Program-made: the position numbers and the translations under genes
Shown: positions 49,005-58,713 of the stretch, piece after piece
Numbering within the stretch: the stretch's first letter is position 1
Layout: every line of letters starts with the position of its first letter
Notes under the pieces: model-generated
Database searches by the model: none
Told to the model about the DNA's origin: nothing
What the model saw: the letters and a program-made list of their open reading frames with translations, nothing else
Source of the DNA: Acidobacteriaceae bacterium
GTDB lineage: Bacteria > Acidobacteriota > Terriglobia > Terriglobales > Acidobacteriaceae
Reading direction: 5' to 3'
DNA: 60,155 bases
NCBI GenBank assembly: GCA_003139795.1
Contig: PLGM01000189.1
Span: forward strand, 1 to 60,155

Positions 49005-51404
49005 ATGTCCCTGGGTGTCTTGAACAACCTCTCCGCCGTCTACGCGGAGAACAACCTGAACAACACCAACAACAGCCTGTCTACCGTGCTGCAGCAGTTG
49101 TCTTCCGGTTCGAAGATCAACTCCGGCGCGGACGACGCGGCAGGCCTCTCGCTGGTCAACGGCCTGCAGGCCAACCAGCAAGCCCTCACCCAATCACAAA
49201 CCAACGCGACAGAGGGTGTAGGTCTGTTGCAAGTCGCCGATGGCGCCCTCTCGCAAGTGACAAGCCTGCTCAACCGGGCCGTGACGCTGGCTACCGAAGC
49301 CTCGAACGGCACCCTCAACTCGACCCAGGACCTGGCCGCAAACCAGGAGTACCAGTCGATCCTGTCGGAAGTCTCCAACATCGGCTCCACCACCACCTAC
49401 AACCAGGAGCAGGTTTTCAACTCCAAGACCAACATCTACACCGGTGACTCTTCATCGCAGGGCTCGTCGGTCGACGCCCTGAACATCCGCACCCTGTCGG
49501 CCTCGAACGTGGGTGACAGCAACGGCGTGATGGCATACAGCAATGGCGCCAACAACGTATTCGTCGACCTCTCCAGCGGCGGCAAGAATGCGGCTGTGAC
49601 CGACAGCCTTGGCGCGGCGACGGCCAGCACGACGATCACGGCCAACTATCTGACCGAGGGCGCGGGCGGCTCGGCAGTAAACGCCTCTGCAAACATCACC
49701 GTGGGCGCGGGCACCAGCTATGCCAACACCGCACAGGGCTTGATCCAGGCCATCAATAACTCCGGCCTGGGCCTGACTGCCACCTTTGGCACAGCGGCTC
49801 AAGCAGGCACCGCGGGCGTGACCGGCGCTGCGGCGGCTGACACCACCGGCGGTGGCGGCACCGACACCGGCATCATCATCAGCGGTCAAGGCATCGGCAC
49901 CGGAACCCAGGGCGCGGGCGTTATCGGGACTCTGGAAGAGCGCGCAGGACAGGTAGGCGCCGGCACGACGAGCAACCTATCGAGCGGGACTCTCTCTATC
50001 ACCGGTTCCGACGGCGCCACCCATAACATTCAACTGGGTATTGCCAACTCGACTGACACTCTGGCCAACCTGGCTGCCACGGTCAATGCCGCCAACTATG
50101 GCGTCACGGCTACCCTGAACACCTCCGGCTGGCAGAACGGGTATGTCGCCAACTCTCTGTTGACCTTCACCTCTGCAAACGCAAAGGATTCCGTGAGCTC
50201 GGCAAATCTCGTGGATGCTCACGCCGCTGGCGATCTGGTTCTGGCCAACACACCGACCGCTACCAACTCCCAGTTCACCAACCTGGTCGGCACGGTTACG
50301 AATACAGGCGGTAACCTTACTGGTGGTGTTTTAACCTTCGGTTCAAGCGCCTCCACAATCGCCCTCGGCGTTGCGCCAACCGCAACCACCTATGGCACGC
50401 AGACCTTGGCCGAGGTCGCGCAGACGATCAATGCTGGTAACTACGGTGTTACAGCTTCGACCAATTCGGCTGCAGAGGAAGTTGGGGCTACGAATTACGG
50501 TGCGGGCGATGTCCTCAACGTCTACTCGGCGAACGCATCGGATACCTTCGCCGCCACAACTGCAATCACAGGTGGCGCCGGAGTCGTTTCCTCCATCAAC
50601 GTTGCCAACCAGAATCAGATTGCCCAGATTGGTGCAGCCGGCGGTACGAATGCCAGTGACGTGCTCACGGGCGGCGTTACGATCGACGGAACCACTATCA
50701 CTCCAGGTACGGAGACGTGGACCGGTTTGGCTGCCGCGATCAACTCATCCAATCTCGGGGTCACGGCTTCGCTGAATACTGCTTCAGTGACAACCAGCGT
50801 ATCGGGCACTTCCAGGACTTATGCTACCGGCACGCTCATGACGTTGACCTCCACCAACGCCTCCTCACAGGGTGCGATTGTTACCAATACCGTTGCCGAT
50901 ACGACGGCCGGCACAATCTATGAAACAGCAGACACTCAGGGAGCAAGCAGCTCAGCCTATTACAACGTGGGCGTGACCGGCGCGGTTACAGACACGACCA
51001 CCACCGGTAATACCTCGAACACTGCCGTTGTTGCCGATAACAACGGCTCCAGCGGCACGGCGACCATCAGCTACGCGGATGCTGCCGGCCAGTCGCTGTC
51101 CAACACCGATCTGTCCAATGCTAACGATGCGCAGGCGGCCTTGGGCGATCTCAACACGGCCATCAGCGATGTTTCGGCGCAGGACGGCTACATCGGCGCT
51201 CAGATCAACACGCTCAACTCCGTTAGCCAGGTGCTCAGCACCCAGCAGGAGAACGTGCAGTCGGCGCAAAACGCGGTGCAGGCCACAGACTACGCGTCGG
51301 CAACCTCCAACATGTCCAAGTACGAAATCCTGAGCCAGACCGGCATCGCCGCCCTGGCTCAGGCCAACAGCATGCAGCAGGAAGTAACCAAGCTGCTGCA
51401 GTAA
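49005..51404 (+). CDS. fliC: Flagellin with long repetitive central region
   Basis: A 799-residue flagellin. The N-terminal D0/D1 domain (about 1-140) begins MSLGVLNNLSAVYAENNLNN and has LSSGSKINSGADDAAGLSLV. The C-terminal domain (about 715-799) has LNTAISDVSAQDGYIGAQIN and ends QEVTKLLQ. The roughly 570-residue middle is Gly/Ala/Thr/Asn-rich, cysteine-free and holds four Flagellin-IN-type motifs (about residues 243, 353, 467 and 571; TLANLAATVNAANYGVTA is typical). Flagellins are often 270-500 residues, so the exposed D2/D3 part is enlarged. AAGGAG precedes the ATG, a FliA promoter lies upstream and a strong terminator follows. Confidence 0.95.
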   Translation: MSLGVLNNLSAVYAENNLNNTNNSLSTVLQQLSSGSKINSGADDAAGLSLVNGLQANQQALTQSQTNATEGVGLLQVADGALSQVTSLLNRAVTLATEASNGTLNSTQDLAANQEYQSILSEVSNIGSTTTYNQEQVFNSKTNIYTGDSSSQGSSVDALNIRTLSASNVGDSNGVMAYSNGANNVFVDLSSGGKNAAVTDSLGAATASTTITANYLTEGAGGSAVNASANITVGAGTSYANTAQGLIQAINNSGLGLTATFGTAAQAGTAGVTGAAAADTTGGGGTDTGIIISGQGIGTGTQGAGVIGTLEERAGQVGAGTTSNLSSGTLSITGSDGATHNIQLGIANSTDTLANLAATVNAANYGVTATLNTSGWQNGYVANSLLTFTSANAKDSVSSANLVDAHAAGDLVLANTPTATNSQFTNLVGTVTNTGGNLTGGVLTFGSSASTIALGVAPTATTYGTQTLAEVAQTINAGNYGVTASTNSAAEEVGATNYGAGDVLNVYSANASDTFAATTAITGGAGVVSSINVANQNQIAQIGAAGGTNASDVLTGGVTIDGTTITPGTETWTGLAAAINSSNLGVTASLNTASVTTSVSGTSRTYATGTLMTLTSTNASSQGAIVTNTVADTTAGTIYETADTQGASSSAYYNVGVTGAVTDTTTTGNTSNTAVVADNNGSSGTATISYADAAGQSLSNTDLSNANDAQAALGDLNTAISDVSAQDGYIGAQINTLNSVSQVLSTQQENVQSAQNAVQATDYASATSNMSKYEILSQTGIAALAQANSMQQEVTKLLQ

Positions 51405-51412
51405 ACCGGGGT

Positions 51413-51440
51413 CCCCAGCGATAGGATTTCGTCGCTGGGG
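51413..51440 (+). terminator. Hairpin after fliC
   Basis: CCCCAGCGA (51413-51421) and TCGCTGGGG (51432-51440) form a nine-base-pair stem with a ten-base loop eight bases after the fliC stop. No T-run follows, so it may protect the mRNA end or help the stronger hairpin 30 bases on. Confidence 0.5.
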
Positions 51441-51468
51441 TGGAGTTAACCGGCGTAAAGCCAATCAA

Positions 51469-51503
51469 CAAAGAAGGGCGCCCGCGCGGGCGCCCTTCTT
51501 TTG
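51469..51503 (+). terminator. Rho-independent terminator after fliC
   Basis: AAGAAGGGCGCCCGC (51471-51485) is directly followed by its exact complement GCGGGCGCCCTTCTT (51486-51500), then TTGC. The 15-base arms and A-rich/T-rich ends make it a bidirectional-looking terminator that would isolate fliC from fliD. Confidence 0.75.
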
Positions 51504-51632
51504 CGTGAGCCGGGGGGAACTCCGGAGAGGTTCGCGGCAGCGATGAATGCCCCTTCAAGGCAATAAGAGATTTCCAATGCAGGTTTATCCCGAGTGGTAC
51601 TCCGGCTGCTTGAATTCTTGCGGGAGTGTGCG

Positions 51633-54065
51633 ATGGGCACAGTGGGATTGAGCTTCGGGTCGCCGACCAGCGGGACGGGATTCGATGTGAGCACGACGGT
51701 GTCTGAGATCGTGGCCAATCTACAAAATGTGGAGACGCCGTGGAAGACGCAGTTGACTTCATTGCAAAGCCAGGACACGGCGATCTCCAGCCTGGGCACA
51801 CTGTTTTCGAAGCTTTCGAACGACATGAGTTCGCTCACCGACCTGGAAGGGATTCTGTCCGAAAAGACAGGTTCCAGTTCGGACACCAATGTGCTGACGC
51901 TGACAGCGGCCAGCAGTGCGGCGGTGGCCGGGACGCACACGGTGACGGTGACCAGTCTGGCCGAGACTTCGAGCGGCTATCTGGCTCCCATCAGCCATGC
52001 TTCCGACACCCTGTCCGGTTCCATCACGCTGCAGGTGGGCAGCAGCGGCAAAGGACAGACCATCGCGCTGAACTCATCGGACAATACGCTGGCGGGACTA
52101 GCGTCGGCCATCAACGCGTCCGGAGTGGGAATAACGGCGAGCGTGCTGACCGATTCCTCGGGTTCGCGGTTGAGTCTGGTTTCGGGCACCTCGGGCGCCG
52201 GGGGAAACATCATTGTGAGCGCGAATTCGATCGTCGACGCCAGCAACACAACCAATATAACCCCGAGTTACAGCGGCACGGCGGGGTCCGGGTCGTCGTA
52301 CTCCAGCGGAGTTCTGGCTCCGATTGCCAATGCGACGAACGATGCGCTTTCCGGCTCCATCTCCATCGCGGTGGGCAGTGGCACGACCGAGAGCGTCGTT
52401 ATAGGCGCCGCGCCCAGCTCTCCGGCGGTCAACACCTTTTACACCGGGAGCGGCATCAACACGCTCTCCGGGCTGGCCGGGGCCATCAACACGGCCAGCA
52501 TCGGGGTTACGGCTTCGGTGGTGACCAACAGCGATGGGTCTTCGAACTTGTCGCTGGTGTCGAAGACCGCGGGGACTGCCGGGACGTTGGCCGTGACCTC
52601 CAACATTCTTGACACTACCAATTCGCTGGCCTACACCTCACCGGTGACGGGCGCGGATGCCCGAATGACGGTGGACGGCATCAACCTGACCAGTTCCTCA
52701 AACACGGTGGCCAATCTTATCCCCGGCGTGACCTTCCAGTTGCTGGCTCCCAGTGCGAATGGCGAGCAAATCCAGGTGGTGATCGGCAACGACAATACCG
52801 ATGTCGAGAGCACGGTGAATCAAATGGTCTCCGACTACAACTCGCTGGTCAGCGCCATGAACACCCAGGAAGGGAACGACAGCTCGGGCAATCCCGAGCC
52901 GCTGTTCGGCTCTCCGACGCTGTCGTTGCTGCAACAGCAACTGATGAGCGGGATCAACACGCTGAACCCCAACGGCACGCTGACCTCGATTTCCACCAAC
53001 GGCAATACGACGCTGTCCGGCTCCATCTCCATCACGGTGGGCAGCGGCACGGCGGAAAAAATCGTGGTCGGGGCCGGAACATCTACGGCCGGCACATTCT
53101 ACACCGGCAGCGGCATCAACACGCTCTCCGGCCTGGCCAGCGCGATCGACGCGGCCAACATCGGGGTGACGGCCGCGGTGGTAACCAGCGACGGAGAGTC
53201 GACCCTGACGCTGACGTCAGAGACCGCCGGGGCCAATGGGGCGCTGACCGTAAGCTCAAGCATCGTCGCCAGCGCTCCCACGCCGCTGCGCTATTCCGAC
53301 ACGGGCGGTTACACCAGCACCACGGCGGACGTGGGCACGTTGGGCACGGCGGCCGGCGCGAGCGATGCGCTGACCGGCTCCATGACGATAGCGGTGGGCA
53401 GCGGCACGGCGCAGACCATCAATGTGCCGCCCGCTTCAGGCAGTTCTCCAAGCAACAACCTTTCCGGGCTGGCCGGCGCCATCAACGCGGCCGGCATCGG
53501 AGTGACGGCTCTGGTGGTAACCAACAGCACCACCGGTGCGTCAAGCCTGCAGTTAACGTCTGGAACCGTGGGTTCGGCCGGCGCGCTGAAAGTGACCTCG
53601 AACATTCTGGACACCACCGGTCTGACCAACACGACGCTGAACTACACCAACTCGTCGGACATCAACAGCCTGACCGGCATGGGGATCAGCGTCAACAATG
53701 ACGGGTCGCTGACCTTCGACGCCGCCAGCCTGGATTCGGTGCTGAACTCGGACTACAGCTCCGTGGCGGGGTTCTTCCAGAACGCGAACGGCTGGGGCCA
53801 GACCTTCTCCAACATGCTGACGAATGCGGGCACAGGTTCGGCGACGGGCGTTCTGTCGCTTGCCTCAAGCTCCAACAGCAACATCGAATCCACGCTGAAT
53901 GCGGACATCTCGCGGGAGAGCAGCCTGATCTCAGCGCAGCAGACGAGCCTGACCGCGGAACTGAACAGCGCCAACGAGATCATGCAGCAACTGCCCACGC
54001 AGCTGGAAGGGGTCAACGAGCTTTACTCGGCGATCACCGGCTATGACCAGAACACAAACGGCTAA
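51633..54065 (+). CDS. fliD: Flagellar filament cap protein FliD (HAP2)
   Basis: An 810-residue cap protein. The FliD N-terminal domain (about 8-110) opens FGSPTSGTGFDVSTTVSEIV and has WKTQLTSLQSQDTAISSLGT. The C-terminal coiled-coil part (about 690-800) has MGISVNNDGSLTFDAASLDS, SVAGFFQNANGWGQ and ISRESSLISAQQTSLTAELN. Between them are four copies of an 85-90 residue repeat, each with a Flagellin-IN motif such as INTLSGLAGAIN. Typical FliD is 440-650 residues. It caps the filament and folds flagellin. The start at 51633 follows GGGAG and begins at the conserved MGTVGLSFG. Confidence 0.92.
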   Translation: MGTVGLSFGSPTSGTGFDVSTTVSEIVANLQNVETPWKTQLTSLQSQDTAISSLGTLFSKLSNDMSSLTDLEGILSEKTGSSSDTNVLTLTAASSAAVAGTHTVTVTSLAETSSGYLAPISHASDTLSGSITLQVGSSGKGQTIALNSSDNTLAGLASAINASGVGITASVLTDSSGSRLSLVSGTSGAGGNIIVSANSIVDASNTTNITPSYSGTAGSGSSYSSGVLAPIANATNDALSGSISIAVGSGTTESVVIGAAPSSPAVNTFYTGSGINTLSGLAGAINTASIGVTASVVTNSDGSSNLSLVSKTAGTAGTLAVTSNILDTTNSLAYTSPVTGADARMTVDGINLTSSSNTVANLIPGVTFQLLAPSANGEQIQVVIGNDNTDVESTVNQMVSDYNSLVSAMNTQEGNDSSGNPEPLFGSPTLSLLQQQLMSGINTLNPNGTLTSISTNGNTTLSGSISITVGSGTAEKIVVGAGTSTAGTFYTGSGINTLSGLASAIDAANIGVTAAVVTSDGESTLTLTSETAGANGALTVSSSIVASAPTPLRYSDTGGYTSTTADVGTLGTAAGASDALTGSMTIAVGSGTAQTINVPPASGSSPSNNLSGLAGAINAAGIGVTALVVTNSTTGASSLQLTSGTVGSAGALKVTSNILDTTGLTNTTLNYTNSSDINSLTGMGISVNNDGSLTFDAASLDSVLNSDYSSVAGFFQNANGWGQTFSNMLTNAGTGSATGVLSLASSSNSNIESTLNADISRESSLISAQQTSLTAELNSANEIMQQLPTQLEGVNELYSAITGYDQNTNG
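52000..53640 (+). repeat. Four intragenic repeats in fliD
   Basis: Units begin near 52006, 52340, 53005 and 53360. Each encodes (D/T)(A/T)L(S/T)GS(I/M)(S/T)-(I/L)-x-VGS, then a GLA.AIN..GIGVTA block and an L.SGT.G..G-type strand. Units 2 and 3 are very alike in DNA (for example CGGCATCAACACGCTCTCCG occurs at 52451 and 53111), which points to recent duplication inside the gene. Confidence 0.75.
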
Positions 54066-54079
54066 GGAGTTCGAAACCG

Positions 54080-54544
54080 ATGGGAAGTTATCAGGAACAT
54101 GCGCTGGAAAGCGCTTCGGCCGTGGAGCTGGTGGTGGCGCTCTATGACGGCATCATCCGCTTTCTTTACTCTGCCAGCGCGGCGGTGGAGCGCGGAGACC
54201 AAGCGGGGCGGCGGGCCGCGGTGAAGCGGGCCCTGGACATCATCATCCACCTGCAGGCGCGGCTGCGCATGGATGTGGGGGGGCGGCCGGCCGAGGCGCT
54301 GAGCGAGTTCTACGCCACCATCTTTGCACAGATATTGCAGGCCTCGCAGTCGGCCTCGCGGCAGAAGTTCGAGCACGCGATCGACTGCGTGCGGAACGTG
54401 CGGGACGCGTGGCGGCAGGTGGCGAAAGACCCCAAGGTGAACCCCGCCCCGGCGCAGGTAATGACCATGCCCATACGCAGGCAGGGGGGCCTGGATGGCG
54501 ACGAATTCAGCGCGGATGCCGTTGGCTCGAGGTGGAATGCCTGA
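54080..54544 (+). CDS. fliS: Flagellar export chaperone FliS
   Basis: A 154-residue four-helix protein. The first 125 residues match FliS: YQEHALESASAVELVVALYD, GIIRFLYSASAAVERGD, then AVKRALDIIIHLQARLRMDV and EFYATIFAQILQASQS. It binds unpolymerised flagellin in the cytosol. It starts 14 bases after fliD on the same transcript, the classic fliD-fliS order. The last 30 residues (MTMPIRRQGGLDGDEFS) are an extension without a known role. Confidence 0.92.
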   Translation: MGSYQEHALESASAVELVVALYDGIIRFLYSASAAVERGDQAGRRAAVKRALDIIIHLQARLRMDVGGRPAEALSEFYATIFAQILQASQSASRQKFEHAIDCVRNVRDAWRQVAKDPKVNPAPAQVMTMPIRRQGGLDGDEFSADAVGSRWNA

Positions 54545-54550
54545 GCGGCC

Positions 54551-56305
54551 TTAGCCTGCGACGGTGAGCTCTTCTTCCAGTTGCTGTTTCTGGTAGAGGC
54601 TGGCGTAGTAGCCGTCGAGGGCCAGCAACTGGTCGTGGCGGCCGAGTTCGACGATTCTGCCGTGGTCGAGGACGGCGATCTGGTCGGCGTTGCGGACGGT
54701 GGAGACGCGGTGGGAGATGAGGATGGTGGTGGAGGCGGAGGTGTAGGCGCCGAGGCCGCCGAGGATGCGCTCTTCGGTGTAGGTGTCGACGCTGGCCAGG
54801 GCGTCGTCGAGGATGAGGATGGCGGGGCGGCGGAGGAGTGCGCGGGCGATGGCGGCGCGCTGCTTCTGGCCGCCGGAGAGGGTGACGCCGCGCTCGCCGA
54901 CCATAGTCTCGAAGCCCTGGGGGAACTCTTCGAATTCGAGGCGGATGTGGGCGGCTTCGGCTGCTTCGAGCATCTCCTCGGCGCTGGCTTGGGGTGCGCC
55001 GAAGGAAAGGTTTTCGCGGATGGTGTCGCTGAAGAGGAAGGTCTCCTGGGGCACCATGCCGATGTTGCGGCGCAGCACCGCGAGCGGATAGTCGCGCACG
55101 GGGCGGCCGTCGATGAGCAGCGCGCCGTGGGGGGCCTCAAAGAGGCGCGAGAGCAGGTTGACGAGGGTGGATTTGCCGGAGCCGGTGGGGCCGACGATGG
55201 CCAGGCTTGATCCGGCGGGGATATTGAGGGAGATGTCGCGGAGCACTTCTGTTTCGCCGTAGCGGAAGTTGAGGTGACGGAATTCGATGGCGCCCTGGAG
55301 GATGGCGTCGGGGGGAATGGCGGGATCGGCGGCGGCGTCGTCGATGGCGGGCTCGGCTTTGAGCAGTTCGTCGATGCGCTGGACGGAGGCCGTGCCGCGC
55401 TGGAAGAGATTGATCACCCAGCCGACGGCGATGATGGGCCAGATGAGCAGAATCATGTAGGTGTTGAACTCGACAAAATCGCCGACCGAGATGCGATGGG
55501 CGATGACCAGGTGGCCGCCGGCAAGCAGAGTGATGACCATGGAGATGCCGAGGATGAACTCGAGCGTGGGCCAGAGCATGCCCATGAGCTGAACCAGGCG
55601 AAGGGATCGGGAGATGTACTGGCGATTGAGTTTTTCGAAGAGGCCGATCTGGGAGTCTTCGCGGGCAAAGGCGCGGATGAGGCGGGCGCCGGAGTAGTTT
55701 TCCTGGGCCTGGGAGGAGATGGCGGAGAAGCTGGCCTGGATGCGTTCGAAGCGGTCGTGAATCCTGTGGCCGAGGTACTGGACCAGGATGCTGGCGAGCG
55801 GCATGGGCGCGAGAGCCACGAGGGTGAGCCAGGGGCTGAGGTGGAGCAGGAAATACAAGGCGAATACGGTGAAGAAGACCGTGTTGGCGCTGTACATGAG
55901 AGCCGGACCGAGCAACATGCGCACGGCATTGAGGTCGTTGGTCATGCGGGCCATAATGTCGCCGGTGCGGTAACGCTGATAGAAGCCGGAGTCCTGCTTC
56001 TCGAGATGGCGGAAGAGGTCGTTGCGGATGTCGAATTCAATCTCCCGCGAAATGCCGATGAGAATCCAGCGCTGGGCGTAGAGGAAGACGCCTTTGGCGA
56101 GAGAAATAACGACCAACAGGCCTGCGAAGATGAGAATCGTTTCGCGGGTGGCCTGCTTTTTTTGCATTTCGTCGACGGCCATTCCCAGGATTCTGGGAAA
56201 CTGGACCGCCGCCGCATTGGTGGCGATGCAGGAGAGGCTGCCCCACAGGTATCCCCAGCGATAGCGGCGCATGTAACCGAAGAGGGGGCGGAGATCGCGG
56301 AGCAT
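54551..56305 (-). CDS. ABC exporter, fused permease and ATPase (MsbA/MDR type)
   Basis: A 584-residue half-transporter that should dimerise. Six membrane helices span about 20-310 (GDIMARMTNDLNAVRMLLGP is the usual intracellular coupling region). The ATPase domain (about 335-575) has Walker A VGPTGSGKSTLVN, signature LSGGQKQRAAIARAL, Walker B AILILDDALASVD and the H-loop ISHRVSTVRNAD. Substrates of this group range from lipid A to drugs and cannot be told here. It converges with fliS with only six bases between stops and is not functionally tied to flagella. Confidence 0.92.
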   Translation of the reverse strand: MLRDLRPLFGYMRRYRWGYLWGSLSCIATNAAAVQFPRILGMAVDEMQKKQATRETILIFAGLLVVISLAKGVFLYAQRWILIGISREIEFDIRNDLFRHLEKQDSGFYQRYRTGDIMARMTNDLNAVRMLLGPALMYSANTVFFTVFALYFLLHLSPWLTLVALAPMPLASILVQYLGHRIHDRFERIQASFSAISSQAQENYSGARLIRAFAREDSQIGLFEKLNRQYISRSLRLVQLMGMLWPTLEFILGISMVITLLAGGHLVIAHRISVGDFVEFNTYMILLIWPIIAVGWVINLFQRGTASVQRIDELLKAEPAIDDAAADPAIPPDAILQGAIEFRHLNFRYGETEVLRDISLNIPAGSSLAIVGPTGSGKSTLVNLLSRLFEAPHGALLIDGRPVRDYPLAVLRRNIGMVPQETFLFSDTIRENLSFGAPQASAEEMLEAAEAAHIRLEFEEFPQGFETMVGERGVTLSGGQKQRAAIARALLRRPAILILDDALASVDTYTEERILGGLGAYTSASTTILISHRVSTVRNADQIAVLDHGRIVELGRHDQLLALDGYYASLYQKQQLEEELTVAG

Positions 56306-56506
56306 GGTTGCGGGGTCCTCTTATGGGCAGTCCTTCTTCATGGTACATGCTGAATTTGCGGAATTCCCGGCGCGTAGAACCTCTCAAGATGCACCGGGGC
56401 TTCAACGGCTGCGATGCACCTGGAGCGGCGGGTGAATTGGGCGAGTTGAAGCCCCTGTTTTCGACTGACCTTTCGCGAAAGGCGACGGACGCGGCTCAGC
56501 CTGCCG

Positions 56507-58045
56507 CTATGCCAGATCAACTTTCAGCGTGATGCCCACGTCGGAGATTTTGTTCGGGGGCATCTCGACCCTCAATGAGGATTCGTCCTGCTTCCACTTG
56601 AGTTCGCTCTTCGATCCGAGCAGTTCCACATTGCGAATTTTGCCCGGATTCTGCGGGCTGTTGAGGCCGAGCGCGTCGATAACTGCCGACTTATCGGGCC
56701 AACCCATGACGAAGGCATAGAGAGTATTGCCCTTGATGGTGAAGCGAACATCCTCGGCGGTGAGATCTTTCTGCTTGTCCTCGTTGAAGTTGCCAGCTTC
56801 GATCTTGACCTTTGTGGACGGGCCTTCGCCGTAGATCTTCCAGGGACGCGAACTGTAGATGCCTTCGCTGTTGACGGCCATCCACGCGGTGATGCCTGCG
56901 AGCACACTCATTTCCTCGAAGTCCAGCTCGCCGGAGTTGGGCAGCGGGAAGTTCAACAGCAGGTTGCCGTTTTTGCTGACGATATCGGTGAGCAGGTCGA
57001 TCACTTTCTTGGCCGTCTTATATTTTTCTCCGCGCTTGTAATGCCATTGACCGATGCAGGTATCGGTCTGCCAGGGGTTGGCGGCGATGCCGTCGGAGAC
57101 GCCGCGCTCGTGGTCAAGAAGGCACGTCCCGACGGCGCAATCCGTTGCCTCCTTGCTGGTATAAACCGCCTCGGTGAGGCCGCCGTGCAACTGGGCGCTG
57201 ACGTTGTAGAGGTGCGAGACCATCTTCAGGCCGTAGTCCTCGAAGGGAAGGTGACCGTCGGTGTAAAGAAGGTCGGGCTGGTACTTGTCGATGAGATCGG
57301 TCATGCGGTCGAGGTAATGACGGCGCCAGGAATCGGGAATGCCGTCGTCGTTCCAATCGAGTTTGTCGATGAACTTCGCGCAACCGGCATCGTGATAGAG
57401 GTCGGCGTACTGCGGGTCGGCGCCGTCATAGGGAACGCCGGCCAGGGGCCCGGTCTTGTCGGCGCCGTGGCTGACGGCCCACCACTTGTAACTGATCCAA
57501 AGGTGCTCGCTGACGCCGAAGCGCAATCCGTGCTTGCGGGCCGCGCTCTGCCAGATGCCTACAACATCCTTCTTAGGTCCCATGTTGACGGCATTCCAGC
57601 GCGTGTACTTCGAGTCCCAAAGGTCGAAGTTATCGTGGTGGACGCCCATGCTGACGAAGTACTTTGCGCCGGCCTTCTTGTAGAGGCCCATGAGGTGTTC
57701 GGGGTCCCACTTGGCGGCCTTCCAGTTATCGACCAGGTCCTTGTAGCCGACCTTGGAGGGATGGCCGTAGGTTTCCACATGGTACCGGTATTGGTCCGAT
57801 CCCTGCATGTACATATTGCGGGCGTACCAATCGCCGTCTTCAATGGCCGACTGCGGGCCCCAGTGCGCCCAAATGCCGAACTTTGCGTCGCGATACCAGT
57901 CCGGAATCCGGTAGCTTTGCAGAGACTGCCTAGTGGGCAGGAAGTTACCGCCCTGCGCCGCCTGGGCTCTTGTGAACCTTGAGAGAGCGAGAGCGGAGCA
58001 TGCGCCGCCCATCCATTGGAGTAACTCACGCCTGTTCAATGCCAT
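56507..58045 (-). CDS. GH29 alpha-L-fucosidase, exported
   Basis: A 512-residue protein. The leader NRRELLQWMGGACSALALSR is Tat-like. The GH29 barrel follows with FGIWAHWGPQSAIEDGDWYA, YFVSMGVHHDNFDLWDS, FGVSEHLWISYKWWAVSHGA and the nucleophile strand PDLLYTDGHLPFEDYG, where the Asp is expected. A C-terminal beta-sandwich (about 410-512) closes with ISDVGITLKVDLA. It belongs to a different GH29 branch from the enzyme at 33140 (different leader type, no F5/8C-like tail, low similarity). It is 82 bases downstream of the FucU-like gene, so the freed L-fucose is probably metabolised by this cluster. Confidence 0.9.
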   Translation of the reverse strand: MALNRRELLQWMGGACSALALSRFTRAQAAQGGNFLPTRQSLQSYRIPDWYRDAKFGIWAHWGPQSAIEDGDWYARNMYMQGSDQYRYHVETYGHPSKVGYKDLVDNWKAAKWDPEHLMGLYKKAGAKYFVSMGVHHDNFDLWDSKYTRWNAVNMGPKKDVVGIWQSAARKHGLRFGVSEHLWISYKWWAVSHGADKTGPLAGVPYDGADPQYADLYHDAGCAKFIDKLDWNDDGIPDSWRRHYLDRMTDLIDKYQPDLLYTDGHLPFEDYGLKMVSHLYNVSAQLHGGLTEAVYTSKEATDCAVGTCLLDHERGVSDGIAANPWQTDTCIGQWHYKRGEKYKTAKKVIDLLTDIVSKNGNLLLNFPLPNSGELDFEEMSVLAGITAWMAVNSEGIYSSRPWKIYGEGPSTKVKIEAGNFNEDKQKDLTAEDVRFTIKGNTLYAFVMGWPDKSAVIDALGLNSPQNPGKIRNVELLGSKSELKWKQDESSLRVEMPPNKISDVGITLKVDLA

Positions 58046-58127
58046 TCGAGGATCCTTTCTTTAACTGTGCCGCTTGCTTCAGGCATCAGGAATGCCGTGT
58101 TGCCGTTTTTTTGAAAGTCTTTCCTGC

Positions 58128-58640
58128 CTATCGCGAATCCGCCACCAGAATCGCCTGGCGGACCCGCTGTTCCGCGCCGGCGTTCCAGTAACCGCAGTCG
58201 AGTTCGAAGAAGACCGAGGTGTAGGGAATGGTCGTATCCGTCTTGACGATGAGAATGCGGTAGACCTGGGCGGATTGGTCGAGCTTGTGAATGATCTGCT
58301 CGTGCGGAATGCGGTTTACGTGGAAGCCATACAGCACGGCATCCAGTTGTTGCCGGTACTCGGCGATGCCGGGCGCGTCGTTCTCCTCGACAAAGGCAAG
58401 CTCCGAGTCCACAAAGACGTTTGCCCGGAGGTGCCGGGAGGCGGTAATCGCGCCAAGGACCGTGCGCACCGCATGAATCTGATCCGCATCCGCGACAATG
58501 GTTTCGATTCCGGGCCGGCATTGGGCCGGATAGGCCGAGTCGGCTACCACGACCCAGTTGCGATGCCCATAGAGCGGCAGAAGAGCGCTGAGTTGGCGCT
58601 CCCAATTGGTCATTGGTTCGGAACCACGTTTCCACATCAT
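58128..58640 (-). CDS. RbsD/FucU-family sugar mutarotase
   Basis: A 170-residue protein of the RbsD/FucU family. The active-site loop is LYGHRNWVVVADSAYP with the conserved His and Asp; later come EYRQQLDAVLYGFHVNRIPH and FELDCGYWNAGAEQRVRQ. These enzymes interconvert anomers of L-fucose, or pyranose and furanose forms of ribose. Between a fucosidase and a zinc dehydrogenase the fucose role is more likely. AGGAG precedes the first of two in-frame ATGs, which is used. It is longer than FucU of E. coli (140 residues) mainly at the N-terminus and in an acidic loop (SELAFVEENDAPG). Confidence 0.85.
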   Translation of the reverse strand: MMWKRGSEPMTNWERQLSALLPLYGHRNWVVVADSAYPAQCRPGIETIVADADQIHAVRTVLGAITASRHLRANVFVDSELAFVEENDAPGIAEYRQQLDAVLYGFHVNRIPHEQIIHKLDQSAQVYRILIVKTDTTIPYTSVFFELDCGYWNAGAEQRVRQAILVADSR

Positions 58641-58713
58641 CGGGTCTTCTCCTGGCTGATAAGAGGCGGCGGTAAAACGTCAACGTCCCATTGCATTGCC
58701 CCTTGTTGCAGTT

